Source: CAWVSB01 sp036960375
Lineage (GTDB): Bacteria; Pseudomonadota; Gammaproteobacteria; Pseudomonadales; CAWVSB01
NCBI GenBank assembly: GCA_036960375.1
Contig: JBALVY010000006.1
Location: 62,001-126,000 of the forward strand
Reading direction: 5' to 3'
Length of the DNA: 64,000 nt
Shown here: piece after piece, positions 1 through 8,433 of the stretch
Layout of the letters: each line of letters starts with the position of its first letter
Position numbering within the stretch: position 1 is the stretch's first letter
The notes under the pieces: generated by a model
What the model saw: only the letters and a program-made list of their open reading frames with translations
What the model was told of the DNA's origin: nothing
The model's database searches: none
Translations under genes and position numbers: made by a program

Positions 1-2
1 TG

Positions 3-812
3 CTGACTTTAAATGAGCTGAGCAATGGCAGGGCTATGGTTGCGATTGGTGGGGGCGGGGCGGTGGCGGGTGCCTTGCAAACAGGTTGGGACCCAAAGAA
101 ATGGCGTATCGTCAGAGCGGTGCGCGAGGCGGTTGAAATCGTCCAAACGGCTATCGACGGTGATTTTCACATGAAATACGAAGGGGAGATTTTCAATATA
201 GTCAGACCCTATCAAATGGACTATGCCACCGCCCCGCGCCCTAAGGTATATACCTGCTCCAGTGGTGGGCAAATGTTACGTATGGGCGCAAGAGTAGCCG
301 ATGGCGTGCACATGAGTGATGTAACCCCAGAACTCATTATTGAACATATGGTGCATATTCAGGATGGGCTGGCAAAACGTGAATCTGCACATGATAGTTT
401 TCGGGCGAGTAATTTTTGGGCCTGGCATATAAAGAAGGATCGTGAGAAGTCGATGATGGAAGCCCGCCGGGAGCTGGTCTGGCGGGGCGCTATGGTACCG
501 CCATTTCATAATTTGGAGCGTTATTTGTCGGCCGAAGAAGCCGCGCTGATAAAAGACAACTGGGACTATTTTCTAGTGGCATTTTTGGAGCGCGATGGCG
601 ATATTGATGAAGATGAAGTTCCCCCCGAGCTGGTAGAGCGTTGTATCGGCCATTTCGCCTCGGCGGGCGATGAAAGTGATATTGATCGCGAGATTGAACG
701 TTTCAAAGTCTTTAAAGATGCAGGTTTAACAGATTTGGCGATTCGTCTATTTGACGACCCAATGGATTCACTGAAAATGATTACCGATAGAGTCATACCC
801 GCGCTGAAGTAG
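3..812 (+). CDS. LLM-class flavin-dependent oxidoreductase, 5' end outside window
   Basis: This is a luciferase-like (TIM-barrel) flavin- or F420-dependent monooxygenase/reductase; the substrate is unknown. The frame is open from position 3 without a stop, so the gene starts upstream of the window. The visible part begins with TLNELSNGRAMVAIGGGG, the loop that in this family reads 'L..LS.GR...G.G', so roughly the N-terminal third is missing. An internal ATG at 36 is therefore not the start. 269 residues are visible. It converges on the PQQ dehydrogenase gene. Its place beside a racemase, a CoA ligase and TonB receptors suggests a catabolic oxygenase role, which is inference only. Confidence 0.8.
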   Translation: MTLNELSNGRAMVAIGGGGAVAGALQTGWDPKKWRIVRAVREAVEIVQTAIDGDFHMKYEGEIFNIVRPYQMDYATAPRPKVYTCSSGGQMLRMGARVADGVHMSDVTPELIIEHMVHIQDGLAKRESAHDSFRASNFWAWHIKKDREKSMMEARRELVWRGAMVPPFHNLERYLSAEEAALIKDNWDYFLVAFLERDGDIDEDEVPPELVERCIGHFASAGDESDIDREIERFKVFKDAGLTDLAIRLFDDPMDSLKMITDRVIPALK

Positions 813-837
813 CCACGGGCGTTACTCTAAATCGTTT

Positions 838-861
838 TAAGGCTATGCAAACAAAGCCTTA
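838..861. terminator. hairpin between convergent genes
   Basis: A 7-bp perfect stem (taaggct / agcctta) with a 10-nt loop lies between the convergent oxidoreductase and PQQ dehydrogenase stop codons. There is no clear T-tract on either strand, so terminator function is only suggested by position. Confidence 0.3.
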
Positions 862-2955
862 CTAATCATCGGCATTGGCAAGATAGCTGCGAATGGCTTC
901 AACATCGCTGACATTAAGCCGGTCCCCGAAGCCTATCATGCCTTTGTCGTGGTACAGACCGCCCATCACTATGGGTACAAAAATCTCTTGTACCTCACCA
1001 CTCATTTTACGCAGATCAGGCAGTGTGCCACCTGCTACTGCGTCGCTGCCGTGGCAGAACTGGCAGTGTAGGTGGTAAAGGTCACGCCCTTTGTTAATCA
1101 CCTCTGGCTCATTGCTGTTAACCAGTGTATCGCCTTCGGCTGTGGGTTGGGTTACGGGCAACTGCCCGGTCGCGCCTAATTTGAAGGTTAATACGCGGCT
1201 TTTGCTATAGACACCGGCCATTTTTGCAAGCCTTCCGCCTATCAGAGAATAAGCGCCTCCCCAGCCCGCCATCACTGTGACATATTGCTGTCCATATACT
1301 TCAAAAGTTACCGGTGGCGCCATCACACCGGTTTGCGCGTGGAACTGCCAGAGTGTTTCGCCTGTATCAGCGCTATAAGCTACCAGCCGTCCATCAGAGG
1401 TACCCTGAAAAACAAGATTACCCGCAGTGCTTAATACACCGCCATTCCACGGCACAGCATGCTCGACCCGCCAGGCTTCTTGCTGTTTTACCGGGTCCCA
1501 AGCTAATAGACGTGCTTTCACCATTGGGCCCAGGGCCTCGACATCCGCAGGCGTAATAGGCGGGAAAAGTGTGCCTGTATTATATCTCGCATCGTCTTTG
1601 CCAAAGTCCGGGTTCTGAGCGTAGGTCCAGGGTATTTCCTGAGCAGGTATATAGACCAGGCCGGTGTCAGGGCTGTAGGACATGGGGTGCCAATTATGGC
1701 CTCCAAAGGGAGAAGGAAAGGTAAGCTTGGCTTCGTGTTCGTAGTTGGCGATGTCTGGATTTAAGACAGGTCTACCAGTTTCCATATCGACATGGCTTGC
1801 CCAGTTAACAGGCACATAAGCTTCAGCAGAAATCAGCTTGCCGTCACGTCGATCAAGCACATAGAAAAAGCCGTTCTTGGGGGCCTGCATAAGAACAGGG
1901 ACTAGTTCTCCGTTGATTTCCTGTTCAGCCAGAATAATGTGCTGGGTGGCGGTGTAATCCCAGCGTTCGCCAGGCGTGGTTTGATAGTGCCATACATAGG
2001 ATCCGTCATCGGGGTTGATAGCCACAATGGATGATAAAAACAGGTTGTCACCGCCACCGGGACTGCGAATATACTGGTTCCAGGGTGACCCGTTACCGAC
2101 ACCGATATACAGCAGGTTTAGCTCGGGGTCGTAGGCCATTGAATCCCATACGGTACCTCCGCCACCATATTTCCACCAGTCGCCGCCTTTCCATGTTTTA
2201 GCAATTTCAGCCACGGTCTCAGTTTCATAACCCTCATCAGGATTGCCTGGAACGGTATAGAAGCGCCACAATTGCTCACCCGTATTGATATCGAAAGCAC
2301 TGATATAGCCGCGTACACCCAATTCACCGCCACCATTGCCAATGAAGACCTTACCGCCAATGACTCTGGGCGCGCCGGTAATAGAGTAGGGCTTGCTGGT
2401 ATCAGTGGTTTGCACTTCCCATAACAAAGATCCATCTTTGGCGCTGATCGCGATTAAACGGCCGTCAACGGCACCAAAAACAATAGTGTCCTGCCACAAG
2501 GCCACGCCGCGGTTAACCGCGTCGCAACAGAGGTTTATGCCCCAGCTCTTGTCTACCTTGGGGTCGTATTTCCACAGCTCCTTGCCGGTAACGGCGTCCA
2601 GCGCGTAAACAATACTCCATACGCCCGTGGTATACATAATGCCGTCGCGCACGATAGGCGAGGCCTCAAGGCCACGGTCGATGTCGGTATCATATGACCA
2701 GGCTAGACCCAGCGAGGAGACAGTGTCTGTATTAATCTGTTTGAGGGGGCTATAACGTTGTTCATCGTAAGTTCGACCGTGCAATAGCCAGTCAGTGGAG
2801 TTGCTGGTATCAACAATGTTCTGCTGTAATCTGACCGCTGTTTCAATCGCGTTGTCTGGAGCCTGTTTTTCCGGTACGGCTGTAGGCACAGTTTTGTCGG
2901 AGCATGCGATAAGTAATGTAAGAGAGAAAAGAAGAAGGAGCTTGGCTGTTTTCAT
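862..2955 (-). CDS. PQQ-dependent quinohaemoprotein alcohol dehydrogenase, lipoprotein
   Basis: This protein should oxidise an alcohol in the periplasm and pass electrons through PQQ to a C-terminal haem c. The start at 2955 is preferred over an ATG 60 nt upstream because it gives a clean lipoprotein signal, MKTAKLLLLFSLTLLIAC, ending in a lipobox cysteine, and has AGGA upstream. Repeated beta-propeller tryptophan-docking motifs follow. A vicinal Cys-Cys pair (GINLCCD), the hallmark of PQQ alcohol dehydrogenases, and the segment GSPWNQYIRSPGGGDN are visible. The haem-binding CQFCH is near the C-terminus, so this resembles type II quinohaemoproteins. Being lipid-anchored rather than freely soluble is less usual. 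It lies directly downstream of the first TonB receptor on the same strand. Confidence 0.88.
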   Translation of the reverse strand: MKTAKLLLLFSLTLLIACSDKTVPTAVPEKQAPDNAIETAVRLQQNIVDTSNSTDWLLHGRTYDEQRYSPLKQINTDTVSSLGLAWSYDTDIDRGLEASPIVRDGIMYTTGVWSIVYALDAVTGKELWKYDPKVDKSWGINLCCDAVNRGVALWQDTIVFGAVDGRLIAISAKDGSLLWEVQTTDTSKPYSITGAPRVIGGKVFIGNGGGELGVRGYISAFDINTGEQLWRFYTVPGNPDEGYETETVAEIAKTWKGGDWWKYGGGGTVWDSMAYDPELNLLYIGVGNGSPWNQYIRSPGGGDNLFLSSIVAINPDDGSYVWHYQTTPGERWDYTATQHIILAEQEINGELVPVLMQAPKNGFFYVLDRRDGKLISAEAYVPVNWASHVDMETGRPVLNPDIANYEHEAKLTFPSPFGGHNWHPMSYSPDTGLVYIPAQEIPWTYAQNPDFGKDDARYNTGTLFPPITPADVEALGPMVKARLLAWDPVKQQEAWRVEHAVPWNGGVLSTAGNLVFQGTSDGRLVAYSADTGETLWQFHAQTGVMAPPVTFEVYGQQYVTVMAGWGGAYSLIGGRLAKMAGVYSKSRVLTFKLGATGQLPVTQPTAEGDTLVNSNEPEVINKGRDLYHLHCQFCHGSDAVAGGTLPDLRKMSGEVQEIFVPIVMGGLYHDKGMIGFGDRLNVSDVEAIRSYLANADD

Positions 2956-3017
2956 AGCAACATCCTGTTCTACGTGATGAAGGATGCTAAGGGCAAGCTC
3001 CCTCTTTATTGTCAATA

Positions 3018-3048
3018 GACTAGCAGGCCGAGGGCCGACCTGCTAGTC
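3018..3048 (-). terminator. hairpin after first TonB receptor (T-tract lost)
   Basis: Ten perfect base pairs (gactagcagg / cctgctagtc) flank a GC-rich loop 13 bases beyond the receptor stop. It is homologous to the hairpin at 5736-5766 behind the second receptor. On the minus strand it is followed by TATTGACAAT rather than a T-run, so it may terminate poorly and allow read-through into the PQQ dehydrogenase gene. Confidence 0.45.
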
Positions 3049-3060
3049 AGTTGCTTCTAT

Positions 3061-5499
3061 TTAGAAGCGGTAGGTTGCCTGTAAGGCGATGTTACGAGGA
3101 CGACTGGTGAAGGCGTAGTATGAATTACCGGTGCCCCCGGTCAAAGTGCCCGCTAAAGGCGTATTGCCACCGAAGTTCAACACAGTTTCATCGGTCAGGT
3201 TGCGTCCTATTAAAGCCACTTCCCATGTGCCTTGCTGGTTACCCAGAGAGATTCTAGCACCAACCAGTGTGTGAGCGTCCTGCTGGGTTCTTTCATCCAG
3301 AGTCGCCGCATACAAGTACTTGCTGACATAGTTCAGGTCAAGGCCAGCGCGGATTTCCAAAGACTCGCCTATAGGTTGATTCCAATCAGCTGAAATCAGT
3401 GCACGGGTTTCAGGGGTATATTCCTTCCGTTTTCCTGTCGCATCACACAGGCCTGCATACTCTTCGCCTGGAGCATAGTCACTCGCTTGGTCGAAGGCAC
3501 ATTGTGAGTTAGGGAAGGAGTCATACTCAAAATCCAGATAAGCCACTGATCCTGCAAGCGTTAGGTTATCTGTAGCCGCCCATCGGCCATCCAATTCAAT
3601 GCCTTGTATTGTAGCTTCACCGGCGTTGGTTACGTTAAAGCCCAATACACCGTCAAACTGTGATACTTGCAGGTCGGTATATTCGGTGCGATACAAAGCA
3701 ACATTTAGCTCCGCAGCAGGCCCTATACTCATTTTTGCGCCTAACTCGAAGCTATTAGCTTCTTCGGGCTCGAACTGCCAGCTACCGACAAGGTCCTGGC
3801 CGGATTGGACATTGAAAGCATTCTTAACATCCACATCGGGGTGCGCATTGGAGCGCGTATCAAAACCGCCAGATTTAAAACCTTTGGTCCAGGTGGCATA
3901 AACCATCATGTCGTCGGTGGCATCCCACTGACCTGTAATCACAGGGGTAAATGCCGTTTCGCTGTCGTCACCTACCAGTCCGTCATAAGATTCAATATTG
4001 AACAAGCCGAAGAGTAAATTGTACGAGTTTGCCATACCTTCTTCAGGATCTTGAGCTACCCCGTCGACGCTGTAATTAATTTGCGATCGAGTAGCATCCT
4101 TTTTCTCACTGGTATAACGGCCGCCTGCAGTCAGCCGTAAAGTATCAGAAATATTCCAGGTGAACTGCGCAAAAGCGGCCCACAGGTCGCCATCCTGAGT
4201 AAAGTCGCGCCGGGTTGAAGAGCCGAGCGTTAATGAAGCCAAGCCAGCGCCCAGCGAAGGGGTTAATGCCGCATTGAGGATTGATTGGGGTGAGTCGGGC
4301 AGCTGAATGATGTCGCTATAGCTCAGCTCGTTAGTCTGGAAGAACAAACCGCCGATGTAGTCAACAGTCTCACCGCCAGGCGAGGTAAAGCGCAGTTCCT
4401 GACTGAATTGTTTGTAGTCTTCCGCTTGGTCTGCTGTGAAAATATTGGCACCGGAAAAATCACAATCACAAACACCGGCCCAGTCATATTCTACCAAGCC
4501 AGTTATAGACGTGATAGTAAACGCATCCAAATCCCATTCGAAAGTTAGTGTGGCATTGTCTACTGATGAACTGTTCGATTCCGGCTGTGCACCTCTAACA
4601 TGATTTAAGTCGCCTTCAACTCTGTAGCCGCCGTATATCGTGTCTCCAGAAACAGAGTCAAGATAAGCCATAATGCCATTCAGAGACGTCAGATGATCGA
4701 CGCCACCAGGCGCTGCCCTCTTGACGCTCTGGTAGACTTCGATATTCCGACCAACAGTGTCAAACTCGGCATGAGATAGCTTGAGGTTGGCTTGAACGCT
4801 ATCTGTAATATCCCACTTTAAGGAAGCTCGGATAAAACTTTCTTCTTCTTGCTGAGCTGGAGTATTTGACACATCGTTGGTCATATAACCGTCTTGCTCA
4901 CGTACTAATATGGCTAATCGACCGGCTACATTGTCAGAAAACGGACCAGACACGACCAGACGCAGATCTTTTTCCTCTGCATCAGGTTCGTATAAACCGG
5001 TAATTGAACCTTCAAATTCCTCAGTAGGTTTAGCGCTAATCTGGCTAACCGCACCGGCGATACTATTTTTACCAAATAGAATGCCCTGAGGGCCACGCAG
5101 TACTTCGACGCGCTCTAAATCCATCATGGGTGTGCGAGCTAGTTGATCGCGGCCGTAGAATATACCGTCGTTATAAATGCCAACCGATTGCTCAAAACCC
5201 GGGTTAATACCGGAACTGATACCACGAATGGTCACAGTCGTAGATATACCTGTTTCGTTAACAGTGAAGTTCGGTACATAAGCAGACAGACTTTCAAGAT
5301 CGACAATACCGGCGTCCGACATCTTTTTGGCTGAAACGGCCGCCACGGAAATCGGCACGTCTTGCATCGATTCAACCCGTTTGGTTGCCGTAACAATGAC
5401 TTCTTCGAGCATGGCGGCTGATAATGAGCCGGTGAGTGTGGCTGCGATAATGCCAGCGGCTATCTTGGAACGTGAAAAAGTTGGTTGTTTCATGGTCAT
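3061..5499 (-). CDS. TonB-dependent outer-membrane receptor (paralog 1)
   Basis: An outer-membrane beta-barrel for energised uptake of an unknown ligand, about 812 residues. A signal peptide runs to about ...LTGSLSA, followed by a TonB-box-like EEVIVTATKR, a plug domain with VEVLRGPQGILFGKNSIAGA, and a barrel ending in the aromatic ATYRF typical of outer-membrane proteins. Two in-frame ATGs (5499 and 5493) exist. The second is better spaced from AGGGG and may be the true start. The protein is closely related along its whole length to the receptor at 5782-8217, differing mainly in predicted extracellular loops. No siderophore or B12 context is nearby; neighbours point to a hydrophobic carbon substrate (inference). 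Confidence 0.93.
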   Translation of the reverse strand: MTMKQPTFSRSKIAAGIIAATLTGSLSAAMLEEVIVTATKRVESMQDVPISVAAVSAKKMSDAGIVDLESLSAYVPNFTVNETGISTTVTIRGISSGINPGFEQSVGIYNDGIFYGRDQLARTPMMDLERVEVLRGPQGILFGKNSIAGAVSQISAKPTEEFEGSITGLYEPDAEEKDLRLVVSGPFSDNVAGRLAILVREQDGYMTNDVSNTPAQQEEESFIRASLKWDITDSVQANLKLSHAEFDTVGRNIEVYQSVKRAAPGGVDHLTSLNGIMAYLDSVSGDTIYGGYRVEGDLNHVRGAQPESNSSSVDNATLTFEWDLDAFTITSITGLVEYDWAGVCDCDFSGANIFTADQAEDYKQFSQELRFTSPGGETVDYIGGLFFQTNELSYSDIIQLPDSPQSILNAALTPSLGAGLASLTLGSSTRRDFTQDGDLWAAFAQFTWNISDTLRLTAGGRYTSEKKDATRSQINYSVDGVAQDPEEGMANSYNLLFGLFNIESYDGLVGDDSETAFTPVITGQWDATDDMMVYATWTKGFKSGGFDTRSNAHPDVDVKNAFNVQSGQDLVGSWQFEPEEANSFELGAKMSIGPAAELNVALYRTEYTDLQVSQFDGVLGFNVTNAGEATIQGIELDGRWAATDNLTLAGSVAYLDFEYDSFPNSQCAFDQASDYAPGEEYAGLCDATGKRKEYTPETRALISADWNQPIGESLEIRAGLDLNYVSKYLYAATLDERTQQDAHTLVGARISLGNQQGTWEVALIGRNLTDETVLNFGGNTPLAGTLTGGTGNSYYAFTSRPRNIALQATYRF

Positions 5500-5585
5500 C
5501 TACCCCTATAAACAAGTTATATGATCTATGCCGTTAAGCTTCTGCCGTATAGCGGGCATGAAGTACATTGCAGGCATAGAACTCT

Positions 5586-5617
5586 TCTGGTGTTTTACAC
5601 ACGGCGCAAGTGTAATT
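5586..5617 (-). promoter_or_regulatory. operator-like 32-nt element upstream of receptor 1
   Basis: On the plus strand it reads tctggtgttttacacac, five bases ggcgc, then aagtgtaatt. Arms TTACAC and GTGTAA form a dyad with a 9-nt spacer, and GTGT-TTT-ACAC forms a second overlapping one. It starts 87 bases above the first ATG, as in copy 2. A weak -10-like TGCAAT lies between it and the gene. The neighbouring AraC-type proteins are natural candidates to bind it (inference). Confidence 0.6.
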
Positions 5618-5730
5618 TCATCGAGGGCGTTTCTTTGTATCAAAGTGCGCCAATAACTTATCAGAAAGGAATTATATGAGAGGGTGCTCGGCTGCCCGGT
5701 GATTTTGGGTGCCGATAGGTAGAACGAAGG

Positions 5731-5766
5731 AAAAAGAATAGCAGGCCGAGGGCCGGCCTGCTATTC
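5731..5766 (-). terminator. rho-independent terminator of second TonB receptor
   Basis: A 12-bp perfect stem (gaatagcaggcc / ggcctgctattc) with a 7-nt loop is followed on the minus strand by TTTTTCC, directly downstream of the receptor stop at 5782. This is a canonical intrinsic terminator and the intact counterpart of the hairpin at 3018-3048. Confidence 0.8.
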
Positions 5767-5781
5767 AGGTGCGTCTAACAG

Positions 5782-8217
5782 TTAGAAACGGTAAGTTGCC
5801 TGTAAGGCAATGTTACGAGGACGGTTAACAAAGGCATAGTAGGAATTGCCCGCCCCACCGGTCAATGTACTGGCAAGAGGTGTATTACCACCAAAGTTCA
5901 ATACAGTTTCATCGGTCAGGTTGCGACCAATCAGAGCAACTTCCCAGGTACCCATCTGGCTGGCCAAGGCAATCCGTGCACCAACCAGAGTATGAGAGTC
6001 CATTTGCGTACGTGGGTCCAGATTAGCGGCGTAGAGGTAGTCGTCGACATAGTTCAGGTCTAGACCTGCGCGAATTTCCAAAGAATCTCCGATTGGCTGG
6101 TTCCAGTCAGCTGAAACTACCATCCTAATCTCAGGGGTATATTCCTTACGTTTACCGGTAGCATCACAAAGGCCTGCATACTCATCGCCTGGTTCATAGT
6201 CACTGTCTTGGCCGAATGCACACTGTGAATTAGGGAAAGAGTCATACTCAAAATCCAGATAAGCAAATGATCCGGCGAGAGTCAGGTTATCGGTAGCAGC
6301 CCAGCGGCCATCAAGTTCAATGCCCTGTATTGTGGCTTCACCAGCGTTGGTAACATTAAAACCGAGGGTGCCATCGAACTGTGATGTTTGCAGGTCGGTA
6401 TATTCAGTACGATACAAGGCCATATTAAGTTCTGCCGAGGGGCCAATACTCATTTTTGCGCCCAGTTCAAAACTGTTGGCTTCTTCAGGCTCGAATTCCC
6501 AGCTACCGACTAGATCACCATTTACTGGAGCTGGTGAAGGCGCTAGGGGATTGAAAGCATTCTTAACTGACTCGTCGGGGTGAGCATTAGAGCGAACGTC
6601 AAAGCCACCGGACTTAAAACCTTGGGTCCAGGTAGCGTAAACCATCATCTCGTCAGTTGCGTCCCACTGCGCGGTGATCACCGGTGTAAAGGCTGTCTCT
6701 TTGTCGCTACCGTCGATGGTATTATAAGGTTCAATCCCAAAAAGCGCGTAGAGTTGAGTGTAGGGGTTAGCCATACCCTGATCCGGATCCTGAGCTACAC
6801 CTGCAGCGCTGTGATGAATCTGCGAGCGAGTCGCATCTTTATCCTCGCTGGTATAGCGGCCACCGAGGGTCAGGCGGAAGGTATCGGAGATGTTCCAGGT
6901 AGCCTGAGCAAAGGCTGCCCAAACCTCAGCATCCTGACTATAGTCACGCCGTGTGTACGACCCTAATGCAAAGGGAGCGAGGCCCGCGGCGCCCAGTAAT
7001 TGGAGTGCAACGGGAACAAGGGCCTGGTCACTCGCTGGAAGATCGATAGTATCGTGGTAATTCATTTCATTTTTCTGGAAAAACAAACCACCTATGTAGT
7101 CAACGGTTTCACCGCCGGTAGAGGTGAAACGCAGTTCCTGGCTAAACTGATCATATTCTTCGAATTGATCGGCGCTGAATACTTGTGCCCCCGTGAAGTC
7201 ACAATCACAGGTTCCTTCATATTCATAGCTTATCAGGCCCGTAATTGACGTGAAAGTACCGGCTTCGATGTCCCAGTCAAATTTCAGAGTAGCGTTGTCA
7301 ATTGTTGTAGTGGCGTCTTCCGGGTTTGAGCCTCTGACATTATTCAACTCACCTTCAACACGATAGCCTTCGTAGCCAGTTTCAGGATCATCAGGATCAA
7401 CCATAGGCAAATAGAGCCCATTAAGGGCTTCAAGGTGTCCAATGCTCTGGTAAACCTCAATATTCCGGCCTATTGTGTCGGACTTTGCCTGCGATACTTT
7501 CAAATTTGCCTGAACGCTATCGCTAATATCCCACTTTAATGAACCACGGATGAAGCTTTCTTCTTCCTGCTGGTTGGGAATATCCAAACGATCGTTAGTC
7601 ATATAGCCGTCTTGCTCGCGGACTAATATGGCTAATCGACCGGCAACCGTGTCTGAAAATGGGCCAGATACCATTAGACGCAGATCTTTTTCCTCAGCGT
7701 CAGGTTCGTATAAACCGGTAATTGAGCCTTCAAATTCTTCTGTGGGTTTGGCTGTGATCTGGCTGACTGCACCGGCGATACTGTTTTTACCAAATAGAAT
7801 ACCCTGCGGGCCACGCAGCACTTCGACCCGCTCTAAATCCATCATTGGGGTTCGTGCTAATACGTCACGGCCATAGAAAATACCGTCGTTGTAGATACCG
7901 ACCGATTGCTCAAAACCGGGGTTAATACCGGAACTGATGCCACGGATTGTGATAGTAGTTGATATACCTGTTTCGTTAACGGTGAAGTTCGGTACATAAG
8001 CAGACAGGCTTTCAAGATCTACGATACCGGCATCCGACATCTTTTGTGCCGAAACAGCTGATACTGAAATAGGTACATCTTGTAGTGATTCAACCCGTTT
8101 GGTTGCGGTAACAATAACTTCTTCTAGCATGGCGGCTGATAATGAGCCGGTGAGTGTAGCTGCGACAATACCAGCAGCAATTTTAGAACGCGAAAAGGTC
8201 GTAAGTTTCATGGTCAT
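5782..8217 (-). CDS. TonB-dependent outer-membrane receptor (paralog 2)
   Basis: About 811 residues with the same layout as its neighbour: signal peptide, EEVIVTATKR TonB-box region, plug with VEVLRGPQGILFGKN, and a barrel ending in ATYRF. Plug and C-terminal barrel are almost identical to paralog 1. Central loop regions (around residues 220-300, 390-430 and 560-590) differ and include a PLAPSPAPVNGD insertion. That pattern suggests divergence in ligand recognition with the transport machinery kept. As in paralog 1, the ATG six bases inside the ORF is better spaced from AGGGG. It is transcribed away from the AraC-type genes across a 216-nt shared control region. Confidence 0.93.
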   Translation of the reverse strand: MTMKLTTFSRSKIAAGIVAATLTGSLSAAMLEEVIVTATKRVESLQDVPISVSAVSAQKMSDAGIVDLESLSAYVPNFTVNETGISTTITIRGISSGINPGFEQSVGIYNDGIFYGRDVLARTPMMDLERVEVLRGPQGILFGKNSIAGAVSQITAKPTEEFEGSITGLYEPDAEEKDLRLMVSGPFSDTVAGRLAILVREQDGYMTNDRLDIPNQQEEESFIRGSLKWDISDSVQANLKVSQAKSDTIGRNIEVYQSIGHLEALNGLYLPMVDPDDPETGYEGYRVEGELNNVRGSNPEDATTTIDNATLKFDWDIEAGTFTSITGLISYEYEGTCDCDFTGAQVFSADQFEEYDQFSQELRFTSTGGETVDYIGGLFFQKNEMNYHDTIDLPASDQALVPVALQLLGAAGLAPFALGSYTRRDYSQDAEVWAAFAQATWNISDTFRLTLGGRYTSEDKDATRSQIHHSAAGVAQDPDQGMANPYTQLYALFGIEPYNTIDGSDKETAFTPVITAQWDATDEMMVYATWTQGFKSGGFDVRSNAHPDESVKNAFNPLAPSPAPVNGDLVGSWEFEPEEANSFELGAKMSIGPSAELNMALYRTEYTDLQTSQFDGTLGFNVTNAGEATIQGIELDGRWAATDNLTLAGSFAYLDFEYDSFPNSQCAFGQDSDYEPGDEYAGLCDATGKRKEYTPEIRMVVSADWNQPIGDSLEIRAGLDLNYVDDYLYAANLDPRTQMDSHTLVGARIALASQMGTWEVALIGRNLTDETVLNFGGNTPLASTLTGGAGNSYYAFVNRPRNIALQATYRF

Positions 8218-8284
8218 CTACCCCTATAAATGAGTGATACGAGCCATGCCTGGTATCCATGCGCCACATGGCGGTCTGAAGTAC

Positions 8285-8290
8285 AGTATA
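8285..8290 (-). promoter_or_regulatory. -10-like hexamer of receptor 2 promoter
   Basis: The minus strand reads TATACT here (5 of 6 to TATAAT). No recognisable -35 hexamer lies 16-18 bases upstream; the operator-like element at 8304-8335 occupies that place, as expected for an activator-dependent promoter. The 5' leader would be about 60 nt. Confidence 0.45.
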
Positions 8291-8303
8291 AGCATAGCTC
8301 TTT

Positions 8304-8335
8304 TCTGGTGTTTTACACACTTTATAAGTGTAATT
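8304..8335 (-). promoter_or_regulatory. operator-like 32-nt element upstream of receptor 2
   Basis: Identical to the element at 5586-5617 except for the five central bases (tttat here, ggcgc there), with the same 87-base offset from the receptor start. TTACAC and GTGTAA arms form a dyad. It would cover about -26 to -57 if the -10 at 8285-8290 is used. It also lies about 100-130 bases above the divergent AraC gene, so it could control both directions. Confidence 0.65.
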
Positions 8336-8433
8336 CCTTACGCGCTATTTAGTTGATTCAAACTGCGACAATACGTTATCGTGTGACGACAAAGAGACGA
8401 TCAAAGGAACGATCGCGGTAATGAGGGGTGTAA

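Larger units (their letters stand above)
3018..5662 (-). repeat. tandem duplication unit, copy 1 (receptor, promoter, terminator)
   Basis: Copy 1 of a roughly 2.65-kb duplication. It holds the terminator hairpin, a TonB receptor gene, its 5' leader and a 32-nt operator-like element, ending in a 23-nt stretch that in copy 2 lies on the AraC-gene side of the divergent region. The upstream part (5499-5662) aligns without gaps to 8217-8380. Confidence 0.75.
5736..8380 (-). repeat. tandem duplication unit, copy 2 (receptor, promoter, terminator)
   Basis: Copy 2 of the duplication described at 3018-5662. Here the upstream end faces an intact AraC-type gene, so this arrangement may be nearer the ancestral one. 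Confidence 0.75.

Noticed and set aside
3018..8380. Possible transposon-borne receptor pair
   Set aside because: No transposase, terminal inverted repeats or target-site duplications were seen; the pattern is a plain tandem duplication.
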